A stretch of DNA of 40,232 nt from an uncultured Eubacteriales bacterium (GCA_934486705.1 CAKSQS010000018.1:1-40232); one strand, 5' to 3'; numbered from the stretch's first letter, positions 1 through 8,061 are shown. Notes: generated by a model from the letters alone, not told the origin. Program-made: numbers and translations.

Positions 1-1
1 C

Positions 2-77
2 GGGAGCATAGCTCAGCTGGGAGAGCATCTGCCTTACAAGCAGAGGGTCACAGGTTCGAGCCCTGTTGTTCCCACCA
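2..77 (+). tRNA. tRNA-Val (anticodon TAC)
   Basis: A full cloverleaf can be drawn. The acceptor arm GGGAGCA pairs with TGTTCCC (two G-T wobbles or mismatches allowed), the anticodon loop CTTACAA reads TAC, the T arm carries GGTTCGA, and CCA is encoded. It is the first of five closely packed tRNA genes that probably share one transcript; the promoter lies outside the window. Confidence 0.95.
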
Positions 78-81
78 TTGT

Positions 82-158
82 GGCCTGGTAGTTCAGTTGG
101 TTAGAACGCTAGCCTGTCACGCTAGAGGTCGTGGGTTCGAGCCCCATCCAGGTCGCCA
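82..158 (+). tRNA. tRNA-Asp (anticodon GTC)
   Basis: The acceptor GGCCTGG pairs with CCAGGTC. The anticodon loop CTGTCAC gives GTC, the T loop carries GGTTCGAG, and CCA is encoded. It lies 4 nt after tRNA-Val. Confidence 0.95.
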
Positions 159-168
159 TTGCCCATTC

Positions 169-244
169 GCCTCTGTAGCTCAGTCGGTAGAGCAGGGGAC
201 TGAAAATCCCCGTGTCGTTGGTTCGATTCCGACCGGAGGCACCA
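169..244 (+). tRNA. tRNA-Phe (anticodon GAA)
   Basis: The acceptor GCCTCTG pairs with CGGAGGC. The anticodon loop CTGAAAA gives GAA at 202-204, the T loop carries GGTTCGATT, and CCA is encoded. It is the third gene of the cluster. Confidence 0.95.
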
Positions 245-252
245 CGGGTTAT

Positions 253-328
253 GCGGATTTAGCTCATCTGGTAGAGCGCCACCTTGCCAAGGTGGAGGTA
301 GCGAGTTCGAGCCTCGTAATCCGCTCCA
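253..328 (+). tRNA. tRNA-Gly (anticodon GCC)
   Basis: The acceptor GCGGATT pairs with AATCCGC. The anticodon stem CCACC/GGTGG encloses TTGCCAA, giving GCC at 286-288, and CCA is encoded. A strong hairpin follows directly, so a share of transcripts may stop here before tRNA-Cys. Confidence 0.95.
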
Positions 329-329
329 C

Positions 330-365
330 GGGACGCTTAAAAGGCTTTAAGCGTCCCTATTTTTT
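330..365 (+). terminator. Rho-independent terminator inside the tRNA cluster
   Basis: A perfect 12-bp stem (330-341 with 346-357, GGGACGCTTAAA as 5' arm) has a 4-nt loop and is followed by TATTTTTT. It separates the first four tRNA genes from tRNA-Cys, so either tRNA-Cys depends on read-through or it has its own promoter. None is obvious in the 14 nt between them. Confidence 0.85.
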
Positions 366-378
366 AAAAATTTAATAC

Positions 379-453
379 GGCACCATAGCCAAGCGGTAAG
401 GCAGAGGTCTGCAAAACCTCCATTCCCCGGTCCGATTCCGGGTGGTGCCTCCA
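379..453 (+). tRNA. tRNA-Cys (anticodon GCA)
   Basis: The acceptor GGCACCA pairs with TGGTGCC. The anticodon loop CTGCAAA gives GCA, the T loop carries GGTCCGATT, and CCA is encoded. It is the last tRNA of the cluster and the last core gene before the AT-rich island. No copy of its 3' end was found at the far island boundary, so it is not supported as an integration site. Confidence 0.94.
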
Positions 454-457
454 TACT

Positions 458-510
458 AATCAACCCTCATATCTGAACCATTTGTGTTCGATAAAGGGTT
501 GATTTTCTTT
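458..510 (+). terminator. Terminator hairpin after tRNA-Cys
   Basis: AATCAACCCT (458-467) pairs perfectly with AGGGTTGATT (495-504), and TTCTTTT follows. The loop is long (27 nt). Position and T-rich tail fit termination of the tRNA transcript. Confidence 0.65.
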
Positions 511-540
511 TATAAGGCTTATAGTTATAAGGTTTTGTTG

Positions 541-744
541 GGTCTGTTTCATAATTTGTGTAAAAGGTTTTAAGCACAGAATTATGTAAACCTTTGTAAT
601 TGCTCTGAAATCAAAAATCCGTATTTCTGTCAAGGCTGATTTTATCATACATTTTAGCCTTTACAGGAATACGGATTTTGATATAATGTTACAAAAGGTT
701 TATGTAAACCGAATGAGAAGTTTACACAAAATCAGGGACTCTCT
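541..744. repeat. MITE-like imperfect palindrome flanked by 10-bp direct repeats
   Basis: Nested inverted repeats fold this stretch onto itself. The inner arms 610-637 and 656-682 share nearly 27 bases (ATCAAAAATCCGTATT pairs with its near-complement). Middle arms lie at 583-599 and 689-707 (around AAACCTTTGTAA). Outer arms lie at 553-563 and 722-732 (TTTGTGTAAA against TTTACACAAA). The decamer GGTTTTGTTG occurs at 531-540 and again at 745-754, so each copy sits 12 nt outside the palindrome. No gene is visible between 511 and 844. Candidate explanations are a small non-autonomous transposon with a target duplication, or a long structured RNA. Confidence 0.6.
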
Positions 745-769
745 GGTTTTGTTGAATTTTATTTAATCG

Positions 770-2035
770 TACACTTTCTAAAAAACTGTCTAAAATACGA
801 GATGAATCTTCAAAATAATTTTCAAACGAACCATTCGTGTACAATTAGATATTCTGTAAAGCGGCTTGCTTCCTGATGTAATCCTCTTCGAACTTATTAG
901 GTGTTCGATAACGGAGTACGGAATGCGGTCGCTTTTCATTATAGAATTCTATATACTCTTTTACTGCTATTCTGAATTCTCTTTCAGATCTGAAATCGGT
1001 ACGATAGAGTTTTTCTGTTTTCATGCTTTTAAAGAATGATTCCATTACGGAATTGTTAAAAGGATTTCCTGGATTAGAAAATGACTGTTTAACATTTAAG
1101 TCCTTAAGGCATATTCTGAATGTTGCAGAAGTATAATTACAACCTTGATCGCTATGAAAAATTAAATCTTGCGGTTGCCTCTCGTTATACGCTGTTATAA
1201 ATGTGTTCTTTGTAAGTTGGGTACTATTATTGAGAGAAATCCTATGGGATATCACTTTTCGGGCAAATAGGTCGAGTATCACACAGATATAAAACACAGT
1301 GTTATTGTACTTAAAGTATGTAACATCGCTAACCCACACTTCGTTTGGCCGTGTTACTGTAAATTGCTGCTTTAACAAATTTTCTTTTCGTTCAAGGTTC
1401 ATATAATAAAGCTTTTTTGCACCGTGTCCAATGCAGAACCAACCGTTTTCGTGCATTATATCTGCAATTGTATTTTGTCCGACAACATAGCCACGGTCTT
1501 TAAGAATTGCATGTATTTTACTAGCTCCGTATATTTGCTTGCTATCGTTAAAGATCTTTTCTATGATGGGTGTGAGCTCGCGTTTCTTTTCTTCAAATTT
1601 TGTGTTTTCATTTTTGTTACGAAAAATATGATTATAATAACTGCCTTTCGCAACTTTCATTGTTTTACAAAGAAGACTTACGCTGTATTTATCTGAAAGG
1701 TCTTGAATCAATGCGTAGCGTTCGGATAATGGTGCGGTCACCGTACAGGGTGCTTGTTGTAAAATTTCAACCATCTTCTCTAATTGCTCACATTTTTGTT
1801 GCAAGTCGTTATATTCTCTCATATTAATTGGTTTTGTTCTTTTTATTGCTTTACCATATTGCTTGATCCAAGAATATATTGTGCTGCGAGATAGAGAGTG
1901 TTCCTTAGCCAATTTGGTAATAGTATTACCGGCAAAATGTTCTTGTACGATTTGCTCTTTAAATTCTTGGGAATAAATCTTTTTCATAATGTGTCCCCCT
2001 AGGTTTTGTTTTAGAGGTAAATCACATACCCGCTT
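770..2035 (-). mobile_element. IS3-family insertion sequence (ends approximate)
   Basis: The element is defined by its transposase gene at 845-1987. The flanks share only a short inverted core: TCTAAAA near 777 on the left, and TTTTAGA near 2011 on the right, just upstream of the transposase start. Clear TG...CA ends and a target duplication could not be fixed by eye, so the coordinates are estimates. It sits between the tRNA cluster and the defence-type genes and points away from them. Confidence 0.5.
845..1987 (-). CDS. IS3-family transposase, single-ORF (OrfAB-like) form
   Basis: This is a cut-and-copy DDE transposase for its own IS. An N-terminal helix-turn-helix (residues 1-50, with KEHSLSRSTIYSWIKQYG) is followed by a short coiled coil (QKCEQLEKMVEILQQ), a second HTH region and an rve integrase core. 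The catalytic triad is visible: D in WVSDVTYF, D in FHSDQGCNY and E in NSVMESFFKSMK. The C-terminus RPHSVLRYRTPNKFEE is typical of IS3/IS150 OrfB. Many IS3 elements split this protein into orfA and orfB joined by a -1 frameshift; here both parts are in one frame of 380 residues, a normal fused length. The ATG has an AGGGGG ribosome site about 8 nt upstream. It appears intact and could be active. Confidence 0.93.
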   Translation of the reverse strand: MKKIYSQEFKEQIVQEHFAGNTITKLAKEHSLSRSTIYSWIKQYGKAIKRTKPINMREYNDLQQKCEQLEKMVEILQQAPCTVTAPLSERYALIQDLSDKYSVSLLCKTMKVAKGSYYNHIFRNKNENTKFEEKKRELTPIIEKIFNDSKQIYGASKIHAILKDRGYVVGQNTIADIMHENGWFCIGHGAKKLYYMNLERKENLLKQQFTVTRPNEVWVSDVTYFKYNNTVFYICVILDLFARKVISHRISLNNSTQLTKNTFITAYNERQPQDLIFHSDQGCNYTSATFRICLKDLNVKQSFSNPGNPFNNSVMESFFKSMKTEKLYRTDFRSEREFRIAVKEYIEFYNEKRPHSVLRYRTPNKFEEDYIRKQAALQNI

Positions 2036-2191
2036 TTATTATACAATGTTTTTTTGCAGCACACGCTCCTTTAAAATCACCTTTTCCCTTTTTGAATTTT
2101 AATAAACCCAGTAATAATGCGGTTGTGGGATTTTGATAGGTAATTTAAAATTGCTGTCTGATTTTTGTAATGTTTTTACTTTGCTAAAATA

Positions 2192-2222
2192 TGTAGTACT
2201 ACAAGTCGAAATATGGTATAAT
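2192..2222 (+). promoter_or_regulatory. Extended -10 promoter with palindromic operator candidate
   Basis: TGGTATAAT (2214-2222) is an extended -10 element, 22 nt before the 151-aa gene. No good -35 hexamer exists at 17 bp. Instead a perfect 12-bp palindrome, TGTAGTACTACA (2192-2203), occupies the -35 position, the place where a dimeric repressor or activator would act. The promoter would transcribe the HEPN/OLD/helicase operon. Regulator binding is inference. Confidence 0.55.
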
Positions 2223-2243
2223 ATAGAAAAAGGAAGTGATGAC

Positions 2244-2699
2244 ATGTCCGTCTTAAAAGATTTTGATGAAATATATAATCATGCACATATGTGGAATTGG
2301 GGACCAGATTGGATTATAGTCAAAGACATTTATGTTAAGTTTCCAGATTCCTATTCGGTATTGACACCTTTTGCCTATACATATTTTGAGGAATTAATAC
2401 GTTCTACAACATCTGAGTATGGTGTCCCATTGTTGGATAGGGAAGGAAAGAAAAACAATTTAAAAGTAGGCTTAAAATTGATTAACCTTGCAATAGCAGA
2501 AAACACTGAAAAACCGAATTATATTAAACTTCTTGAAAAAGCAAAGAAGTATTTTAAATATGATTATGAAGATCCGCATGAAGAAAACGGGCGTAATAAG
2601 GTGTTACATGGTCATCTACATCCAAGGTTTTGGAGTAAAGAGGAATTTGAAAAGTTAATTCACGACATAGCAGAAATGTCGCAATTTGCAGGATTTTAA
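2244..2699 (+). CDS. Small HEPN-motif protein (151 aa), first gene of defence-type operon
   Basis: I recognise no named family over the full length. The visible signal is near the C-terminus: G-R117-N118-K-V-L-H122-G, followed by HLHPRFW. R-N-x3-H is the catalytic signature of HEPN ribonuclease domains, and the surrounding predicted helices (residues 72-105 and 131-146) fit a helical HEPN bundle. The start is set at the ATG with AGGAAG 7 nt upstream; the open frame runs 37 codons further up, past the promoter. It ends 27 nt before the OLD-family gene, so the two are probably co-transcribed. It could be an RNase effector or a toxin held in check by its neighbours. HEPN assignment is moderately sure; defence function is inferred from context. 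Confidence 0.72.
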   Translation: MSVLKDFDEIYNHAHMWNWGPDWIIVKDIYVKFPDSYSVLTPFAYTYFEELIRSTTSEYGVPLLDREGKKNNLKVGLKLINLAIAENTEKPNYIKLLEKAKKYFKYDYEDPHEENGRNKVLHGHLHPRFWSKEEFEKLIHDIAEMSQFAGF

Positions 2700-2726
2700 T
2701 TATAATAACTTTAGGGGAGTAATAGT

Positions 2727-4736
2727 ATGCGTATAACCAAAATATCTGTTCGAAATTTTAGAATTTTACAAGATTCAACGCTGGATTTTGATAGAGAACT
2801 TTGTTTGTTGTTGGGTAGAAATAACACAGGTAAAACTTCGTTTATGGTATTGATAGAAAAATTCTTGAAGACGGGAGATTTCAATTTTAATGATTTTTCT
2901 CTCAATTTAAGGAAAAGGCTTTTTGTATTTGATGAAACAACTGATGTGAATGAGTTGTCAATTCAATTGATAATGACTGTCGAATATGATGAGAAAGACA
3001 ATTTGTGTCACTTGTCGGAGTTTATACTTGATCTTGATCCACAATGTAAAACAGTGAATTTGTTGTTTGAGTGTTCGATCAAAAAAGATAAGATGCTTGA
3101 AGGCATTAAAACTAGAGGTAAGATGCCTTTAGATAAATATGTAACTAATCATATCAAGGATTGTTTAGAGAGAAAGGTTTATACCTTTAATTCCATAGAC
3201 GATTTAAAAACAGAGAACAGATATAAACTCATTGAAAAGGAATTAAAGGATGTTGAAAAGTTAATTGATTTTGAAATTATTCATGCGAAGCGTAGTGTTG
3301 CAAGTTCTGAAGAAAAAAACGGCGCAAAGGTTCTTTCTAAACTCACAACCGATTATTTTAATCACGCAAATATCAATGCTCCAGATAAATTTGAAAGTAT
3401 AAATGATCTAATATCCAAAATGGATGATGAATTAGGTGAAAGTTATGAAACATTCTTTAATAAATTTCTTGCAAATGCTAAAGAATTTTTGAGTATGGGT
3501 AATCTTAGAGTTGTTTCTAATTTGAAAGCAAAAGAAATTGTAAAGGATTCTTCCGAAGTTGTATATGGAGATTTAACTCAACGATTGCCCGAACATCTTA
3601 ACGGCTTGGGTCATATGAATATCTTGTTTTTGCTTTTGAGTATAGAAATAAAGAAAGAGGCTTTCAAGTCAAACAACAAAGATATAAAGTTATTGCTAAT
3701 CGAAGAGCCTGAAGCGCATACCCATCCTCAAATTCAATATATTTTTGCTCAAAAGATAGAAGATATATTAAAAGAAGTTCCCAATATGCAAACTATCATT
3801 TCTACACACTCCCCGCATATCGTTTCAAATCATCCTTTTGAAAACATTAGATATATGTCTTTAAAAAATGGCAAAAACGGTAATAACATAGAGATTAAAA
3901 ATTTCTATAATGAATTAAGAAAGAAATATAGTGGAGAGAGAAAAGAGTTTTATTTTTTGACACAATATTTGAGTGTGCAGTCTTCTGAATTGTTTTTCGC
4001 CGACAAAGCGATTTTTATAGAGGGAATATCAGAAAGTATACTGATAGATTATTTTACTAACCAATATGACGCAAAAAGAAAGTTGGAAGAAACAAAAAAG
4101 AAAGAGGAGGATACGGAATATAAATCAAATTACATACCGTTATCTGCTCAAAATATTACTGTAATACAAGCTGGAGCTAACGCCAAAGCTTTTAGACATT
4201 TTATTGAATTTCTTCAAATCCCAACACTTATTATTACTGACATAGATACTGTTTGTCGTAAAGTTGGTGATGAGAAAACAACCTATCATGCCTGTTCTGT
4301 TTTAGATACCAATTGTTGCAACACATCAAATGCAACAATTAAATATTATTATGCAGCTCCGGAATTTGTATATGGTTGTTCAGTGCATGATGCCTGGCTT
4401 GAAAATGTTAAAAATCACGCCCAAAAATGTATAAGTGATTTTGTAAATGTGAGTTATCAGTGCGAGGAAAACGGATATTATCCAAGAAGCTTTGAGGATG
4501 CATTTATAAATGTGAACTTAACGGAGATAAAAAAACAACAAAAACAGTTGTTAGGGTTGGGAAATAAGGGTAAGATTAATGTTAATGATGATATATACAA
4601 TTTAACTCAAGAGATAATCGATAAAAAGTCTGATTTTGCATCATCTTTGCTTTACACTGCTTATACTGAAAATGTTGAATGGACAACCCCAAAATATATA
4701 CAGGAGGGATTAGAATGGCTTCAGAGACAACAATAA
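2727..4736 (+). CDS. OLD-family ATPase with TOPRIM nuclease domain (GajA-like)
   Basis: This is an ATP-dependent nuclease of the overcoming-lysogenization-defect class that pairs with a UvrD helicase (class 2 OLD; GajA of Gabija). Residues 1-40 start the ABC-type ATPase with Walker A G-R-N-N-T-G-K-T (30-37). LNGLGHMN (291-298) is in the signature-motif position, LLLIEEPEAHTHP (322-334) is Walker B, and ISTHSPHIV (358-366) is the switch histidine. A C-terminal TOPRIM domain follows, with IFIEGISE (429-436, metal-binding Glu432) and D-I-D at 505-507. At 669 residues it is longer than the roughly 580 of the Bacillus cereus GajA; the extra length is largely after the TOPRIM acidic motif and in the 450-470 charged stretch. 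An AGGGGAG site lies 8 nt upstream. It overlaps the helicase gene by 22 nt, which implies coupled translation. Confidence 0.9.
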   Translation: MRITKISVRNFRILQDSTLDFDRELCLLLGRNNTGKTSFMVLIEKFLKTGDFNFNDFSLNLRKRLFVFDETTDVNELSIQLIMTVEYDEKDNLCHLSEFILDLDPQCKTVNLLFECSIKKDKMLEGIKTRGKMPLDKYVTNHIKDCLERKVYTFNSIDDLKTENRYKLIEKELKDVEKLIDFEIIHAKRSVASSEEKNGAKVLSKLTTDYFNHANINAPDKFESINDLISKMDDELGESYETFFNKFLANAKEFLSMGNLRVVSNLKAKEIVKDSSEVVYGDLTQRLPEHLNGLGHMNILFLLLSIEIKKEAFKSNNKDIKLLLIEEPEAHTHPQIQYIFAQKIEDILKEVPNMQTIISTHSPHIVSNHPFENIRYMSLKNGKNGNNIEIKNFYNELRKKYSGERKEFYFLTQYLSVQSSELFFADKAIFIEGISESILIDYFTNQYDAKRKLEETKKKEEDTEYKSNYIPLSAQNITVIQAGANAKAFRHFIEFLQIPTLIITDIDTVCRKVGDEKTTYHACSVLDTNCCNTSNATIKYYYAAPEFVYGCSVHDAWLENVKNHAQKCISDFVNVSYQCEENGYYPRSFEDAFINVNLTEIKKQQKQLLGLGNKGKINVNDDIYNLTQEIIDKKSDFASSLLYTAYTENVEWTTPKYIQEGLEWLQRQQ

Positions 4737-6724
4737 CCGCTATGGATCAGTGCAAAAAATGTATTGATGATAAAACAAGTTTTGTACTTCAGGGTGGTGC
4801 AGGTAGCGGTAAAACTGAATCTCTAAAAGAACTATTAATATATATTAATCAAACAAATCCTAAGGCTAAAGTAATGTGTATTACCCATACCAATGTTGCT
4901 GTAAATGAAATACAAAGCAGAACGGGAAATACATTTCCTGTGTCAACAATTCATTCATTTCTCAATAGCTTAATTAAAGACTATAAGAAGAATATACATA
5001 CTGTTATTGGAGAGCTGTTTGTAATCCCGGAATTCGTTGCTTCTGAAAAAAATGAGAATATTTCCGACAAAGAATACAAGAAGAATGAGCATGAGCGTTA
5101 CAAGAAATCGTATGAAAAATATGCAGACAAACATTACCAAATGACTTGTGAATCAGCACCTAAAGTAACAGGAAAAAGAGATTATGATAAGGATCCAAAA
5201 TCATTTAATAAAATACTTAATGATGGCATCAAAACAATCAATAAAAAAATTGACGAAAAAATATCTTCAAAAGATTATTCTGCAATAGGCTATAATGATA
5301 CCAAATTCGATAGTTTAAAAGATCTAACATATGGTCATGATGGGTTGCTAAAGATATTTCATTTATTAATAAATAAATACCCATTGTTGTCAAAAATGAT
5401 TGCTGATCGCTATGATTATATATTTATTGACGAATATCAAGACACTAACGCCGAGATTGTTTGTGATTTAATACATGTATCGCAGAATAGTAAATTGACA
5501 CTTTGTTTGTTTGGGGATAGTATGCAGTCCATTTATAGTGATGGTGTTGGCAACGTGGATGAGTATGTAGGCAATTCTTTAATTTCAATCCCCAAACCTG
5601 ATAACTATCGTTGTGCTTATGAAATTATTAGTTTTGTCAACCATTTACGATTGGATGGCTTAGAACAGGAAGTTGCATTTAAAACTAATACAAAAGGTGA
5701 AATCGAATCTGAGGAATCTCGACATGGATTTGCTAAAGTTTTATATTCAACATGCGAACAAAAGCCTAACCCTCATAGTTCTGAAGAAGAAAAAGCGATA
5801 TATCAATCAAAAATCGATGCACTAATAAGCAAGGCAAAAGAATATTGTCCGACAGCTAAAATATTAATGTTAACAAACAAAGCTATTGCAGAAAGAAATC
5901 ACTTTAAAAGTCTATATAAGGTTTTCGATGATAGATACTACGATGTAGGCGACCATATGGAAAAATATTTATCTTCTATTCAAGTGTTAGAATTCTGTGA
6001 TATTTGTAATGCTTATTTGCGTGGCGATTATAATTCTCTTATAAAATCAATACGATTAAACGGATATATCATTCGAAGTCTTTCCGATAAGAAAACGATT
6101 AACGATATTATGGCGAGTATTGTATCTAACAACAGTCTGTCGATGTGGAAAGCAATTGAATTGGCAGCAGAAAAAAAGCTCATAAAGTTATCCGATAGTT
6201 GTGTTAATAAAATAGAACGCGAAAGAGCTTTTGTGGAACAGTACAGTGATGATGAGTTTTATCAAAAATTTAGGAAGTTGTATATGGATGGAAATAATAC
6301 TTTTAACAAAATCAAGGATATGATAGATATTTCTTCACAAGATATCTTTGATGATTGGGAAGCTATATACAAAAAAGAACGCTTTATAAACGAGTTATTA
6401 TCAGCCGATTTGAAATTCGTTGAAGCTTTGAATTATTCTAAGTACTTAGCTGAAGAAACTGAATATATTACTATGCACAAAACCAAGGGCTCAAGCATTC
6501 AAAATGTTATTGTTGTAATGGAAGAGTTTTTTTGGAATGAATATAATTTTTCCTCTTTGTATCTGCCCGAAAGTGATGAGAATGCTAATAGAATCATTAA
6601 TTCTAAAAAGTTAATATATGTTGCTTGCTCAAGGGCAATGTCCAGATTAGTGTCTGTAAAAATGTTGACTTCAGACGAAGTAGAGTACTTCAAGAAAACT
6701 TTTCCTAATGCTGAAGAAGTATAG
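4715..6724 (+). CDS. UvrD/Rep-like superfamily 1 helicase (GajB-like)
   Basis: This is the DNA helicase partner of the preceding nuclease. Motifs are in superfamily 1 order: Walker A FVLQGGAGSGKTES (GxGxGKT near residues 27-34), motif II IFIDEYQDT (D239-E240 region), the NYRCAYEII motif, the late motif MHKTKGSSIQNVIVV, and LIYVACSRAM with the arginine of motif VI. The protein is 669 residues from the chosen ATG, which has AGGAGGG 6 nt upstream; the open frame extends 12 codons further without a better ribosome site. Published GajB is about 490 residues, so this version is large, with extra sequence between Walker A and motif II (residues about 85-215, rich in Lys). It shares 22 nt with the nuclease gene. 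Anti-phage activity is inferred from the pairing. Confidence 0.9.
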   Translation: MASETTITAMDQCKKCIDDKTSFVLQGGAGSGKTESLKELLIYINQTNPKAKVMCITHTNVAVNEIQSRTGNTFPVSTIHSFLNSLIKDYKKNIHTVIGELFVIPEFVASEKNENISDKEYKKNEHERYKKSYEKYADKHYQMTCESAPKVTGKRDYDKDPKSFNKILNDGIKTINKKIDEKISSKDYSAIGYNDTKFDSLKDLTYGHDGLLKIFHLLINKYPLLSKMIADRYDYIFIDEYQDTNAEIVCDLIHVSQNSKLTLCLFGDSMQSIYSDGVGNVDEYVGNSLISIPKPDNYRCAYEIISFVNHLRLDGLEQEVAFKTNTKGEIESEESRHGFAKVLYSTCEQKPNPHSSEEEKAIYQSKIDALISKAKEYCPTAKILMLTNKAIAERNHFKSLYKVFDDRYYDVGDHMEKYLSSIQVLEFCDICNAYLRGDYNSLIKSIRLNGYIIRSLSDKKTINDIMASIVSNNSLSMWKAIELAAEKKLIKLSDSCVNKIERERAFVEQYSDDEFYQKFRKLYMDGNNTFNKIKDMIDISSQDIFDDWEAIYKKERFINELLSADLKFVEALNYSKYLAEETEYITMHKTKGSSIQNVIVVMEEFFWNEYNFSSLYLPESDENANRIINSKKLIYVACSRAMSRLVSVKMLTSDEVEYFKKTFPNAEEV

Positions 6725-6810
6725 TAAAAATAAAATTAATACTATTATATGACATTATGAATTTCGGTAATCAATCACATTTTAAGTTTTCTTGAAAGGG
6801 GAATGATAGA

Positions 6811-8061
6811 ATGCTAGACAATAATTTACACAGCATTAATAAACTGCAAGATGACATAAAAGCGTTTAAATGGTTATCTGTATTTTTGCCCAAGGAAAAG
6901 CGTCAACAGATAAAGGAGTTAGAAGTGAATTTGGCTAATATGATTCATTTGATTGAATCTTTTAATAAATACTTTTCTGATGCAGGTTGGTGTGCATATG
7001 ATTCTATGAATATGCATCTTATGGAGAACGCAGTTAAAGCATATGAAGTGGACGGGCTTGATGCTGGAGAACAGGTACTAATTCAATACTATCAAACTGA
7101 TGTAAAAGATATAATACATTGGTTGAAAAACAAAGCAAAACCCTTTAGGGAACGATATGAATTAATCAAATGTGCATTTGATGATCATTTTGCCGAACGC
7201 TATCATGCAAGTGTCCCTCTGTTTCTAATCATTATTGATGGTTCAGTTAATGATTACACAAAAAGCAAAGGTTTCTTTGCAGAAGGAACTGATGTTTCTG
7301 CTTGGGATTGTTTAGTGGGCTGTAGTGATAGCTTGACAAAATTAAAAAATATATTCAATAAAGGCAGAAACAAAACAAATAATGATGAAATTCGATTGCC
7401 TTACCGCAATGGTATTTTACATGGGCGGGATCTAAATTATGCTAACAAGTATGTATCTTGTAAATGTATATCTTTAATGTTTGCTTTGGCCGATTGGATG
7501 AATATGAAAGACAGTGAAGATTTTCGAAAGCAAAAATTCGAAAAAGAGTGTAATCCTCCGCCTATTTCGGAATCATTGAAAAAGATAAGGCAAAATTCTA
7601 TCGATAGGCAAGAAATACAAAAATGGGTCAAGAGAGATATTAAAATCGGAGAAACTATTTCCGCAACACCAACAATTGAGGAATGTAGAGATTTCCCGTA
7701 CCTGTCACCGTTAATTGGTGCATTTAATGCTTGGAGTACTCGTAATTATGGTTCATTGTCTGTTTGGCTTAAAAATGTTTTCTCATATGAATCTTCTGAC
7801 AAAAAACGGGCAGGCGAATGTAGAAAGCTTTTTGAGAGTAAAAATTTGATTTCTTATGAATTAGAAGAAATAGAAGAACGCGCCCTTGCGTTAATTAAAA
7901 TAGTTGTTTTAGTAAAATGGGAAAGCAATAATGTTATTCATACTGAACATCTTGAATTTGGCTGTTCGTACCAACAAGAAGATGGTAGCGTGGGATATCC
8001 TTGGAAAGACAACGGAGTGTGGGTTCTTATACCATGGAAGATACAAGGGCTATATAAATGA
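6811..8061 (+). CDS. Large HEPN-motif protein (416 aa), downstream of the GajAB-like pair
   Basis: I recognise no named family. The clear motif is Y-R199-N200-G-I-L-H204-G-R, an exact R-N-x3-H HEPN ribonuclease signature, followed by a helical segment (SCKCISLMFALADWM, 216-230). The N-terminal 50 residues look like a coiled-coil or helical region (KLQDDIKAF; KEKRQQIKELEVNLANMIHLIESFNKYF). The C-terminal third (about 285-416) is mixed and ends in W/P-rich strands. The ATG has AAAGGGGA 9 nt upstream. It lies 86 nt after the helicase, far enough for its own promoter though none is obvious, and on the same strand. It may be the RNA-cutting effector of the cluster, or an independent abortive-infection gene. 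Function is inference; the motif is plain in the sequence. Confidence 0.75.
   Translation: MLDNNLHSINKLQDDIKAFKWLSVFLPKEKRQQIKELEVNLANMIHLIESFNKYFSDAGWCAYDSMNMHLMENAVKAYEVDGLDAGEQVLIQYYQTDVKDIIHWLKNKAKPFRERYELIKCAFDDHFAERYHASVPLFLIIIDGSVNDYTKSKGFFAEGTDVSAWDCLVGCSDSLTKLKNIFNKGRNKTNNDEIRLPYRNGILHGRDLNYANKYVSCKCISLMFALADWMNMKDSEDFRKQKFEKECNPPPISESLKKIRQNSIDRQEIQKWVKRDIKIGETISATPTIEECRDFPYLSPLIGAFNAWSTRNYGSLSVWLKNVFSYESSDKKRAGECRKLFESKNLISYELEEIEERALALIKIVVLVKWESNNVIHTEHLEFGCSYQQEDGSVGYPWKDNGVWVLIPWKIQGLYK

Noticed and set aside
97..375. 92-codon open frame over the tRNA cluster
   Set aside because: It crosses four tRNA genes and a terminator; translated tRNA sequence, not a gene.
379..453. tRNA-Cys as attachment site of the island
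   Set aside because: No integrase gene and no repeat of the tRNA 3' end at the far boundary near 8640.
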